Of a stretch of DNA of 64,000 bases, positions 56,493-64,000 are shown in pieces (position 1 is the stretch's first letter; every line of letters begins with the position of its first letter). Made by a program: the position numbers and the translations under genes. The stretch lies in contig NZ_JBHLUH010000004.1 of NCBI RefSeq assembly GCF_042433955.1, positions 632,959-696,958 on the forward strand. The letters run 5' to 3'. Below the pieces are notes generated by a model. It searched no databases. It was not told the DNA's origin and saw only the letters and a program-made list of their open reading frames with translations. Source of the DNA: Phytohabitans kaempferiae (lineage in GTDB: Bacteria > Actinomycetota > Actinomycetes > Mycobacteriales > Micromonosporaceae).

Positions 56493-57225
56493 GAACCGCG
56501 CACTCGTCTACGTCGTGGTCAGCGTGGGCGCCGTCGTGGGCGGGCTGATGTTCGCGGCCGGCGGCTTCGCGATTCGCAACAATTCATCTGGTACGCCCAC
56601 CAACTGGACCGCGGCTCCGACCCTCCCACCCCCAACCACCGTCGAGACCCCGGAGGCACCGCCGCCCACGACGGCTCCGCCGACGTTCCCGCAGAGCGGC
56701 GAGGGCACCTTCCGGCGCGCGACCGGCGACGCCGAGCGCGTCGGCACCGGTCGCCTGCTCCGCTACCGGGTAGAGGTGGAGCGGGGCCTGGGGCAGGAGC
56801 CGGGCGAGTTCGCGCAGTGGGTCGACCGCGTCCTGGCCGACCCCCGAGGCTGGACCGCGCGGGGACGGTGGGCGTTTCAGCGGCCGGCCAGCGGACCGGT
56901 CGACTTCATCGTGAAGCTCGCCAGCCCCGACACCGTCGACGAGATCTGCGGCCGGTACGGCCTGGACACCGGTGGCGAGGTCTCCTGCCGCGGCCAGGAG
57001 AACGTCGTCATCAACGTCAAGCGCTGGATCCTGGCCACGCCCGCCTACGCCGGCGACGTCGACATGTACCGCCATCTGGTGGTCAACCACGAGGTCGGCC
57101 ACTTCCTGGGACACGGCCACGCGTCGTGCCCCGGCAAGGGCCGGCCGGCGCCGGTGATGCAGCAGCAGATCTACGGCATGGGCGGTTGCGTGCCGAACGG
57201 CTGGCCGTACCCGCAGGGGCAGTAG
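56482..57225 (+). CDS. membrane-anchored DUF3152 metalloprotease-like protein
   Basis: This 247-residue protein has an N-terminal span (VYVVVSVGAVVGGLMFAAGGFA), a Pro/Thr-rich linker (residues 40-75) and a DUF3152 domain. The domain ends with NHEVGHFLGHGH, an HExxHxxxxxH zinc site as in metzincins, followed by Cys-containing GHASCPGKG and GGCVPNGWPYP. It probably acts as a wall-associated zinc protease, though activity of the family has not to my knowledge been shown. It may be controlled by the divergent two-component system. A hairpin follows at its stop codon. Confidence 0.9.
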   Translation: MRRENRALVYVVVSVGAVVGGLMFAAGGFAIRNNSSGTPTNWTAAPTLPPPTTVETPEAPPPTTAPPTFPQSGEGTFRRATGDAERVGTGRLLRYRVEVERGLGQEPGEFAQWVDRVLADPRGWTARGRWAFQRPASGPVDFIVKLASPDTVDEICGRYGLDTGGEVSCRGQENVVINVKRWILATPAYAGDVDMYRHLVVNHEVGHFLGHGHASCPGKGRPAPVMQQQIYGMGGCVPNGWPYPQGQ

Positions 57226-57267
57226 GGCGGAAGGTCGCATACGGGCGTTGTGTGTGGCCTTCCGCCC
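57225..57267 (+). terminator. hairpin at the end of the DUF3152 gene
   Basis: GGGCGGAAGG (57225-57234) and CCTTCCGCCC (57258-57267) are perfect 10-bp arms around 23 bases, beginning at the last base of the stop codon. Confidence 0.65.
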
Positions 57268-57288
57268 GGTGGTCCTCGCCTGTCTCAC

Positions 57289-57324
57289 GGTGACCTTTCG
57301 CCCCTTCCCTGGTGACTTTTCGCC
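57289..57324. promoter_or_regulatory. 14-bp direct repeat 22 bp apart before the proline-rich operon
   Basis: GGTGACCTTTCGCC (57289-57302) and GGTGACTTTTCGCC (57311-57324) differ at one base and are exactly two helical turns apart, about 100 bp before the operon start. This suits an activator or repressor binding side by side on one face of the DNA. Confidence 0.45.
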
Positions 57325-57421
57325 GGACGTCGCCGGTCGTCGTCCGGGCAGATCGCAGCCCAGCGACGATCGGCAGGACAGCCCTAGCCCGGTTGGCTGG
57401 TTGCGCCTATGCTCCGGAAAC

Positions 57422-58060
57422 GTGTCTAGCGTCGGCGGGGGGCCGGGCGCGGGCCCGCGAGGGCTCGGCGCCCGCATTGTCGCTATCCCACTGCGATGGC
57501 TCGGCCTGAGTGCCGGCGTCGCCGCCCTCGCCGCGTCCGGGCTCTTCGGCGGGCTGGAGACGGCAGAAAAGCCCGAGGTGCCCCCCGTCCAGGTCAACGA
57601 GCTCAGCGAGGGCGAGCCCTGGAATGTGACCATCACCGGCGCCCGCCTCGTCGGCGACGGCCTCCCCGGCATCCGGCTGGACAACCCCGCCAACCGCTGG
57701 GTCGTCGTGCTCGCCACGGTCGAGGTCACCGCGCCGACGAGCCGCAACGACATGCGCGAGGTCCTAGAGATCTCGGGCGTCGAGGGCCTGGTGAAGGACC
57801 CCGCACTCCGCCGGCTCGACCCGGGCTACATCATCGCGCTGCGCGACGGCGTATCGGTCACCTATCTCCAGCCGTCGATGCCGGAGAAGCTCGCCTACTT
57901 CTGGGAGCAGGAGAGCACCGCCCCGGTGCCCACCGAGGTAAAGGTGACAATCAACCAGAAGACCTACCGGATCGACTCACTGGCCGGCCACAAAGCCTGG
58001 CTCGGCCTCGAACCTCGCGCCGAGCTGACCGTGCCCGTCGAGGATCGGCGCGACCAGTGA
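57422..58060 (+). CDS. single-span membrane protein with outer beta domain (operon gene 1)
   Basis: This 212-residue protein starts at GTG 57422. A Gly/Arg-rich N-terminus is followed by one span (LRWLGLSAGVAALAASGLFGG) and an outer domain of about 160 residues (ITGARLVGDGLPGIRL, NRWVVVLATVEVTAPT, LDPGYIIALRDGVSVTYLQP). The pattern resembles a DUF4352-like beta sandwich and is shared in outline by the next two gene products. Its stop overlaps gene 2 (GTGA). The open frame extends upstream to 57248 without protein-like sequence. Function unknown. Confidence 0.75.
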   Translation: MSSVGGGPGAGPRGLGARIVAIPLRWLGLSAGVAALAASGLFGGLETAEKPEVPPVQVNELSEGEPWNVTITGARLVGDGLPGIRLDNPANRWVVVLATVEVTAPTSRNDMREVLEISGVEGLVKDPALRRLDPGYIIALRDGVSVTYLQPSMPEKLAYFWEQESTAPVPTEVKVTINQKTYRIDSLAGHKAWLGLEPRAELTVPVEDRRDQ

Positions 58061-59487
58061 CCCCGTCCGAGCAACCCAACCCCCCGGACGGTTGGCCTCC
58101 GCCCGGCGCCGTCCCACCAGGCCCGTTGCCGTCTACGGGGCAGGTGCCGCCATCGGGGCCGGCCGCCTCGGGCGGCTGGCCACCGGCTGGTGGTTGGCCC
58201 GCTGGTGCGCCCTCGCCTGGTGGGCAGCCGGCCTTCCCCCCACCGCCCCCACGCCCGGTAGTGCCACCACTCGGCGCCCCACGCATCACCATCCCACCGC
58301 CGGGCGGACGGCTCAACACTCCCCGCCCGGCGACCACCGGCCGGCCCGGCGCGGTCCCGCATGGCGGCCCCGTTCCTTCAGCCAGTGGCGTGCCGGGCGT
58401 AGTCCCGCCGGCCTCGGTCCCGCCTCGTGGCGCAGTCCCGCCCGGATCCGTTCCCCCGGCTGCGATCCCGCCCGGCGCCTTCCCCACTAATGCGCTCCCA
58501 GCAGGCGGCTTCCCCTCTGGCATGGTCCCGCCAGGTGGCTCCCCTCCAGGCCCGGCCCCACAGCCTGGCCTCCCACCGGGCGCGGTCCCGCAGCCCGGAC
58601 TCCCGCCGAGCGCGGTCCCGCAGCCTGGCCTTTCACCGAGTGCTGTCCCACCGCATGGTCGGCCGGCGGGCGCGATCCCGCCGGGCGCCATGCCCGCGCA
58701 GGGCGTTCAACCTGGCGGTGTTCTGCCGGGCGCGATGTCCGCCGGTGGCCCGTCAGGGCCGGTCCCGCCCGGAGGTGCGTTCCCGCCCGGTGTGGCCTCG
58801 CCTGGTGCTGCTGTCGTGACGGCGGCCGGCGGCGGCGCGGCACCCTCCGGGGAGGAGATTCGCAGCCACCGGGCGCCGCCTGGACGGGTCGAGCGGGTCG
58901 GCAAGCGGGCGCGGGTCGGCATGCTGCTGGTGGCGGCGCTGGCGGTCGGCGGCGTGGTGGCCAACTGGCGTCCCATCGATGGTGACCGTGCCGACATCCG
59001 CGAGCGGCCGTACATCGCCGCCGGCCAGATCAATGAGCCGGTCTCGGCCCGCACGTTCGAGGCGCGGTTGGTCGGTGTGCGCGGCGCCAAGCTGCTCAAT
59101 GTACGCAGCAAGCGCTACGAGACGGGCGGCGTGTGGATTGTGGTTCGCGTGCGAGTCACCGCCACGACCGAGGACACTGTCATCGGATACTCGGCGCTCA
59201 TCGACGACAAGGAACGCGAGTTCCTGGTGAGCAACCGGTTCACGCAACTGTTCGCGGGCGGGTCGCGCACGTTCCAGCCGGGGATACCGGTGGAGGGCGA
59301 CATCGCGTTCGAGGTGCCGCGTGACGTGGCCACCTCGCTGCGCCTGCGCCTGGCGACGCCGATCGTCGACCAGCGGATGGAAGGCATGGCCGAGATCAAG
59401 CTGCCGAGCGTGGACACCGCCACTGTGGACGCGTGGGCGACGCAGGAGGAGCCCGCGGCCATGGAGAGCCCGAAGGTGGTGCCGTGA
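58057..59487 (+). CDS. proline-rich single-span protein with outer beta domain (operon gene 2)
   Basis: This is a 476-residue protein. Residues 1-280 are disordered Pro/Gly/Val/Ala repeats, many of the form VPPG or AVPQPGLPPS, resembling elastin-like sequence. A span follows at about 286-306 (VGMLLVAALAVGGVVANW), then an outer domain of about 165 residues (FEARLVGVRGAKLLNV, GGVWIVVRVRVTATTEDTV, PGIPVEGDIAFEVP). N-in topology is expected from the Arg-rich stretch just before the span. It overlaps both neighbours by four bases. No known family. Confidence 0.8.
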   Translation: MTPSEQPNPPDGWPPPGAVPPGPLPSTGQVPPSGPAASGGWPPAGGWPAGAPSPGGQPAFPPPPPRPVVPPLGAPRITIPPPGGRLNTPRPATTGRPGAVPHGGPVPSASGVPGVVPPASVPPRGAVPPGSVPPAAIPPGAFPTNALPAGGFPSGMVPPGGSPPGPAPQPGLPPGAVPQPGLPPSAVPQPGLSPSAVPPHGRPAGAIPPGAMPAQGVQPGGVLPGAMSAGGPSGPVPPGGAFPPGVASPGAAVVTAAGGGAAPSGEEIRSHRAPPGRVERVGKRARVGMLLVAALAVGGVVANWRPIDGDRADIRERPYIAAGQINEPVSARTFEARLVGVRGAKLLNVRSKRYETGGVWIVVRVRVTATTEDTVIGYSALIDDKEREFLVSNRFTQLFAGGSRTFQPGIPVEGDIAFEVPRDVATSLRLRLATPIVDQRMEGMAEIKLPSVDTATVDAWATQEEPAAMESPKVVP

Positions 59488-61658
59488 CCCAGCCACCTTC
59501 CCCGTGGGCACCGGCCGAATCCGCCTGGCCCCCGCGCGAGGACGATCCGCCTCCCGCACGTGAGTCGGATACCGCGATCATCCCGGCCGTCGAGCCCGAC
59601 ACCGCCGCTTTCCACGTGAACGGGTACGGCGATCCGAGCCAGGCGGATACCGCGGCGCATCCGCACGTCGCCGAGCATGGCTCGCGGGCGGCTGGGCAAC
59701 AAGCGCTTTCGTCACCGCAGGAGCCACCACAGTCGGGCCGGCCGGAACGTCCGGCACCACCGCTCGGTCCGAAGCCGCCGGTGATGCTCAACCCGCTGCC
59801 CAAGCCGCCGGCAACCGGCTACCTGAACACGAGCCCACAGCCGGAGCCGCCCGCGCCCCAGCCGGTGGCCGTGCCGCACGGGCCGCAAGCGGTCACCGCG
59901 CCACAGCCGCTGGTCACGCGGACCGCGCCGCCGCCGACGCCAGCCGGTGAGCCGCCGACGGGCGTAGCGCCACGACAGACACCGTCGGCCCAACCGGAGG
60001 CGCGGCCGCCGGACGGGCCGCCACCGGCACCACGGCACGCGGCGCCGCCGGAGGACGCGGTCTTCCAACCAGAGCCGGAGACGGCGGTCTTCCGCGCGCC
60101 GGCACGGGAGAACGCGGCGTTTCAGGGGCGCCCGGCGGATTCGGTGGCGCCGCAGATGCCGCCCGAAGCGCCGCCGCGGGCCGCACCGCATCCGCCACAG
60201 CCGGCGGCCCAGCCAGCGCCGCACCACGCAGCCCAGACAGTGCCGCAGCAGCGAGCACCACACGCGCCGCACCACCCGGCCGGGGCAGTGCCGCACGACC
60301 AGCAGGCTCCGGCGTCCTGGGCCAACACGCAGACGTCGCCCTCACCGTGGGCCGCACCGACAAGCCCGCCGCACCAGGAGCCGATCGGGTCGGGAGGCGC
60401 GGTGCCGGGCGCCGGATCGGCGCTCGCGAGCACGCAGCCGCACCGGGAAGCGGGGAATTCGACGCCCGCGCTGCCGGGCCTGGCGCCTGCTCCCGGGCAG
60501 CCGGTCGGCACTTCGACGCCGCAGCCGCCCGTGCGCGCGCAGGCCTTCGCGCCGCCACAGCCACAGCCGATCACGCACAGCCCTGCTGGGTCGCCGCAGT
60601 CGTTCGGGTCCGGTGCGGCGATGTCACCACAGACGCCGGGCACCTACGCGCAGGGGCAAAGCTTCCCGCCTCCAATGCCTGGCGCGCCTCCGCCGCCGCA
60701 GGGATTTTCGTCGCCCGGGCCGGCACAACCGCAGGGCCTCGCGCCATCCACGCCGGGCGCGTACCAGCAGGCACAAGGCTTCCCGCCATCGATGCCTGGC
60801 ACGTCCGCGTGGCCGCAAGGGTTCCCGCCGCCACAGCCACCACCACCGCAAGGTTTCGCGCCGCCGGGCACGCCGGCGCCGCCACAAGGGTTCGCACCGC
60901 CGCAGACGCCTGCCAACGGCGCACCCCCACCGCCGCACAGCACGCTGGCGCCGCCGCAAGGGTTCGCGCCGCAGACGCCTGGGAACGGCGCGTCCGCACC
61001 GCCGCCGCACGGCTTCCCACCGTCACCGCACGGCCCGCAAGCACCGCAACACGGGCACGCGCGGCCGCCACGAGCGCTGCCGCACGGACACCAGACGCCG
61101 CCGCAGCCACCGACCGGGGGCGCGGCCAAGGGGTGGTGGCGGCGCAACCTCTGGGGGCTCATCGCGCTCCTGCCGATCCTCGCGCTCGCCCTCGCCCCGA
61201 GCGTCAAGGATGGGCTGGACATGTACAACCGCTTGGATGCGCACGAAGCGGTCCTTCCCGGCGGGGATGGCTGGGTCGCGTACGCCGACGCGCGGATGCG
61301 GCTCGTGGACTTCGGGCCGGCGACAGATCTGCGGACGTACAGTGGCGATCCCTTCACGCCACCAACCAACACCAAGGTATGGCGGGCCACGATCGCGTTC
61401 GAGGCGGCCGACAAGGAGGCGGTCCTCGGCTGCAACCTGTCGCTCGAAGACAGCGAAGGGCGGCTCTTCAGCCCCAATCCCACCGAGCTGAGCGGCACGC
61501 GTTCGCGCTTTCCCGCCTGTACGCCGGAAGATGACAACGCGCCGTCGCCGTGGGAGGTGCAGCTCTACTTCGTGACGCCGGAGTCGGCCCAACCGGCGGC
61601 TGTGCGGGTGCTGCGGGCCACGCAGCTGCCGCGCTACGCCCGGCTGCCCGCCTCCTGA
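59484..61658 (+). CDS. large proline-rich single-span protein (operon gene 3)
   Basis: This 724-residue protein has about 550 disordered residues rich in Pro, Gln, His and Ala, including repeats of the type PPQGFAPPQTPANG and HAAPP. A span follows at about 555-575 (NLWGLIALLPILALALAP), then an outer domain of about 150 residues (YADARMRLVDFGPAT, KVWRATIAFEAADKEAVLGC, FPACTPEDD) with two Cys likely paired. It shares the plan of gene 2. GTG 59484 overlaps gene 2's stop. Its 3' end overlaps the opposing gene at 61634-63043 by 25 bp. Confidence 0.8.
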   Translation: MTQPPSPWAPAESAWPPREDDPPPARESDTAIIPAVEPDTAAFHVNGYGDPSQADTAAHPHVAEHGSRAAGQQALSSPQEPPQSGRPERPAPPLGPKPPVMLNPLPKPPATGYLNTSPQPEPPAPQPVAVPHGPQAVTAPQPLVTRTAPPPTPAGEPPTGVAPRQTPSAQPEARPPDGPPPAPRHAAPPEDAVFQPEPETAVFRAPARENAAFQGRPADSVAPQMPPEAPPRAAPHPPQPAAQPAPHHAAQTVPQQRAPHAPHHPAGAVPHDQQAPASWANTQTSPSPWAAPTSPPHQEPIGSGGAVPGAGSALASTQPHREAGNSTPALPGLAPAPGQPVGTSTPQPPVRAQAFAPPQPQPITHSPAGSPQSFGSGAAMSPQTPGTYAQGQSFPPPMPGAPPPPQGFSSPGPAQPQGLAPSTPGAYQQAQGFPPSMPGTSAWPQGFPPPQPPPPQGFAPPGTPAPPQGFAPPQTPANGAPPPPHSTLAPPQGFAPQTPGNGASAPPPHGFPPSPHGPQAPQHGHARPPRALPHGHQTPPQPPTGGAAKGWWRRNLWGLIALLPILALALAPSVKDGLDMYNRLDAHEAVLPGGDGWVAYADARMRLVDFGPATDLRTYSGDPFTPPTNTKVWRATIAFEAADKEAVLGCNLSLEDSEGRLFSPNPTELSGTRSRFPACTPEDDNAPSPWEVQLYFVTPESAQPAAVRVLRATQLPRYARLPAS

Positions 61659-63043
61659 ACACCATCCCCGACAGAGGACGAGTCAGGGCTCTCCGAGTCG
61701 GCTGGAGATGACTCAGTGGACGCGGGCTGGAGCCGCAGCACGCGGTCGACCGCCGCCCCCAGCAGGCAGGCGAGCAGCACCATGCCCACGGCGTCGTTGA
61801 GCAGGCTGAGCGGCCCGGAGATCGGTATCCAGACCGCGCCCAGCTCGCGTGGGCCGATAATCAGCCGCTCCACCTCCCACAACCAGTCGCTCGCGGTCTG
61901 CGCCACGAGGAACGCGATGCAGAAGAACAGCATCGGCGCCAGGCCGGCCTGGGCCAGCGTGCGGATGCCGTGCACGAGCGGCGTGAAGCGGTCGCGCATG
62001 TCGGAGGAGACGTTGGCCCCGACGACGCGTACCGGTTTGGGCAGCGCGTTCCACCGCTTGCCCGCCCGCTGGAGCAGCTCGGAGCTGGAGGGCGCGGGCG
62101 GGGCGAGCTTGTGCCCGTACACGACAGCGCCGACCGCGAGCCACGCCAGCGGTACGACGATCACGCTGTCGGCCGACGCGATGGCACCGACCAGCCACTC
62201 CGAGGTGCTGCGGACGAGGTTGGTGAGCGGCCCGAGTGCCTCGACCACACCGTTCCACACGTCGAGCAGCCACTGCACAACCTTGCGCCCCTGCACCCAG
62301 TCGGTGATCGGGGTCCGCGCCTGGTTGAGCGCGGCCACCGTCACGAGGATCCACGCGACCTCGATGTACGCGCCGACGATGCCGAGCGCCGGCCATCTGC
62401 CCCCGCCACGCCAGGTGTTCAGCAGCCAGCGCAGCAGCACGGCGAAGACGATCACGACGATCAGGCCGATGGTCATGTCGAACGGCAGCCGCTCGTCCAA
62501 CTCCCGACTGAGCACGGTGGGGTCGTCGAAGACCCGGGCGTCGTTGAACGACGCATCCCTCCAGACCTCGTACACGTAGTCGGAGATGTCCTGGGTGAGG
62601 TAGCCCCAGGACGCGTACACGGCGAGGAACGGCACCAGCGCGCTGGCAATGTGGTCCAACAGCGTCGACCGGCGCGGTGCCGCACCCTCCAACGTGTCCG
62701 AGTCGGGCGGGTCGGCGGTCGCGACCGCCAGCCAGGGCAGCGATGGACGCATCACGCGGAGCATGAGGACCAGCGCGCTCAGGGTGGCGATGGGGCCGAG
62801 AATCACCACCATCATGCCGAGCGCCGCGTGCACCTTGCTCGCCTGCACGGCCCCGATCAGGATGAACGCCCGCGCGGCCGCGCCCGCGAAGTAGAGCGCG
62901 AAGAGCACCGGCCAGTGCCGCCAGAGCAGCCGGACCGCCATCGCCAGCACCGCGCCGGTCTCGACGACGGCGCTCGTGAACGTGCGATAGCGGCGCGGCC
63001 GCGGTGGCAGCGGCGGCGCCGCCACTCCCCCCGTGGCGGTCAC
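61634..63043 (-). CDS. polytopic membrane protein of unknown function
   Basis: This 469-residue protein has about nine hydrophobic segments, for example MVVILGPIATLSALVLML, MTIGLIVVIVFAVLLRWLL, VIVVPLAWLAVGAVVYG and AVGMVLLACLLGAAV. It has a large amphipathic middle and a Ser/Asp/Glu-rich cytoplasmic tail. I do not recognise a family. It faces the proline-rich operon and overlaps its last gene by 25 bp at the 3' ends, suggesting that the two units are kept together. No transport or enzyme motif is visible. Confidence 0.75.
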   Translation of the reverse strand: MTATGGVAAPPLPPRPRRYRTFTSAVVETGAVLAMAVRLLWRHWPVLFALYFAGAAARAFILIGAVQASKVHAALGMMVVILGPIATLSALVLMLRVMRPSLPWLAVATADPPDSDTLEGAAPRRSTLLDHIASALVPFLAVYASWGYLTQDISDYVYEVWRDASFNDARVFDDPTVLSRELDERLPFDMTIGLIVVIVFAVLLRWLLNTWRGGGRWPALGIVGAYIEVAWILVTVAALNQARTPITDWVQGRKVVQWLLDVWNGVVEALGPLTNLVRSTSEWLVGAIASADSVIVVPLAWLAVGAVVYGHKLAPPAPSSSELLQRAGKRWNALPKPVRVVGANVSSDMRDRFTPLVHGIRTLAQAGLAPMLFFCIAFLVAQTASDWLWEVERLIIGPRELGAVWIPISGPLSLLNDAVGMVLLACLLGAAVDRVLRLQPASTESSPADSESPDSSSVGDGVQEAGSRA

Positions 63044-63088
63044 GGGCCACAGGCTAGCCCAGCCGTCCCAGGCCGGGATACCCCCTGC

Positions 63089-63799
63089 TCAGCCGGAGGT
63101 GGGGTGCGTGCGCCGCCAGTACTGCCGCTTTGACTCATCGCGCACGACGACGCCGAGCTTGCCCAACTCGCTGCGCAGCTCGGCGATATCTGTCTTTTCG
63201 CCCTTCTCCAGCGCCTTGGCGCGGGCCTTGAGCAGCGCGTCGGCGCTGCCCGGCAGCTCCGGATCGTCCGGGACCCACCGGCGGAACTCGTCGCGGTGCG
63301 GGTCGCCGGCCGCCGCCCACGGGTATCCGTGTGCGAGGAAGCCGTCCCGCATCCGGTCGGCGCCCAGGTCGAAGCCTTCCCGCGCGAGCTCTTCGGACTC
63401 CCGCCCGAGCAGTACCAGTTGCTTGCCGTCGACGAAGACCGCCCGCACGTCGCTCCGGTTGACCGTCTGCTTGGCGTCGCCCCGGCGCAGGGTCACGTCG
63501 CTGTCGGTAATCGCCACGCGCAGCGTTTCCATCGCCCCGATGAACGCGAGCACGAGCCCCACGACCGCGCCCACGGCGAGGCTGACGATCGTGGCGAGCG
63601 GCTCGTTGTCGGCGACCGAGGCGAGCAGCTCGATCGGGCCCTTGAACGGGATCCACGGCAGGTCGGCGAGCCAGCCGGCGAGCGCCTGGAGCAGCCACCC
63701 CGCGCCGGCACCGGCGAGCGGCAGGCCCACCCACGTCAGCCCCACCGCCCACGCCGGCTCGGAGACGACGGTCTCGTTGCGCTGGTACACGGCATTCAC
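63089..63799 (-). CDS. membrane protein, possibly YqeB-like
   Basis: This 236-residue protein has two hydrophobic segments (VGLPLAGAGAGWLLQALAGWL and IVSLAVGAVVGLVLAFIGAM). A PH-like cytoplasmic part follows (ETLRVAITDSDVTLRRGD, VRAVFVDGKQLVLLG), then a charged helical tail. It resembles YqeB-type proteins from actinobacteria, a resemblance I hold with moderate confidence. No function is known. It reads in the same direction as the polytopic protein, 45 bp upstream. Confidence 0.65.
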   Translation of the reverse strand: MNAVYQRNETVVSEPAWAVGLTWVGLPLAGAGAGWLLQALAGWLADLPWIPFKGPIELLASVADNEPLATIVSLAVGAVVGLVLAFIGAMETLRVAITDSDVTLRRGDAKQTVNRSDVRAVFVDGKQLVLLGRESEELAREGFDLGADRMRDGFLAHGYPWAAAGDPHRDEFRRWVPDDPELPGSADALLKARAKALEKGEKTDIAELRSELGKLGVVVRDESKRQYWRRTHPTSG

Positions 63800-63804
63800 C
63801 GTAT

Positions 63805-63949
63805 CTACCTCGCTCCGTCGCTCGGCGCTCGACCATCGTCGCGGTCAGCGCCCGTAGCCTCGCGACTCCCGCTCACGCCTACCTCGCTCCGTCGCTCGGC
63901 GCTCGACCGCCGTCGCGGTCAGCGCCCGTAGCCTCGCGACTCCCGCTCA
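63805..63949. repeat. 74-bp tandem duplication
   Basis: A block beginning CTACCTCGCTCCGTCGCTCG at 63805 is repeated from 63879 with only two mismatches over 71 bases. It lies upstream of the YqeB-like gene, contains no plausible gene, and resembles the GCTCG-rich intergenic repeats common in these genomes. Confidence 0.85.
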
Positions 63950-64000
63950 TTGGTGCACCCTTGTTTCGCTCGATCCGGTCATGGGTTGGGCGCACCGGTG

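Overview
The window reads as chromosomal DNA of a very high-GC, Gram-positive actinomycete, most likely a member of the Micromonosporaceae or a close relative. Reasons: strong GC bias at third codon positions with long antisense shadow frames; GTG/TTG starts; many 1- or 4-base start/stop overlaps; a BldC-type regulator; the ubiX/ubiA/ubiD-type genes of the futalosine menaquinone route; the hemL - phosphatase - resA - ccdA - resB - ccsB run known from Streptomyces and relatives; and abundant SpoIIE/STAS partner-switching genes. I see no rRNA, tRNA, CRISPR array, prophage or intact insertion sequence. Family names are recalled from protein motifs, since no search could be run.

Layout. 0-7.4 kb: an MqnE-like protein without its radical SAM core, a secreted NlpC/P60 hydrolase, a proline-rich tail-anchored membrane protein, a DEAD-box helicase and a putative glycolipid-binding protein. 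7.4-9.4 kb: an Lrp/AsnC regulator coupled to a PLP-dependent cysteine desulfhydrase, and a BldC-like regulator. 9.5-13.6 kb: ubiX, mqnP (ubiA family) and ubiD for late menaquinone synthesis, with a terpene synthase gene lodged between ubiX and mqnP. 13.6-17.5 kb: a secreted subtilase with fascin-like repeats, a small secreted protein and a frameshifted surface-protein pseudogene. 17.6-23.5 kb: a six-gene operon, hemL to ccsB, for haem precursor supply and cytochrome c maturation. 23.6-31.2 kb: a signalling block with a STAS protein, a response regulator, a 1451-residue poly-HAMP hybrid kinase and a SpoIIE-type phosphatase. 31.2-40.4 kb: metabolic genes (glycolate-oxidase-like flavoprotein, oligopeptidase B, a degenerate LDH2-family protein, threonine/serine dehydratase, glycerol kinase), a second STAS protein and small proteins. 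40.6-48.4 kb: a MacB-type ABC exporter with two HlyD adaptors, its own two-component system and a divergent lipoprotein. 48.5-53.8 kb: an MFS carrier with a divergent GntR regulator, mscL, a small gene with an SOS-like box, a PadR/ABC operon whose ATPase carries an N-terminal HAAS-like domain, and a methyltransferase. 54-57.2 kb: a second two-component system divergent from a DUF3152 metalloprotease-like protein. 57.4-63.8 kb: three coupled genes for single-span proteins with long disordered tails, then two opposing membrane-protein genes. The right end holds a 74-bp tandem repeat.

How it fits together: the menaquinone, hemL and cytochrome c genes are a respiratory-chain set. Much of the rest is envelope sensing and export, with three kinase/regulator pairs. 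Two of those pairs have 11-bp-periodic repeats next to their own promoters that are good candidates for regulator binding sites. The least explained parts are the proline-rich membrane operon at 57.4-63 kb, the core-less MqnE homologue, the poly-HAMP kinase, the HAAS-ABC ATPase fusion and two SOS-box-like palindromes at gene starts.
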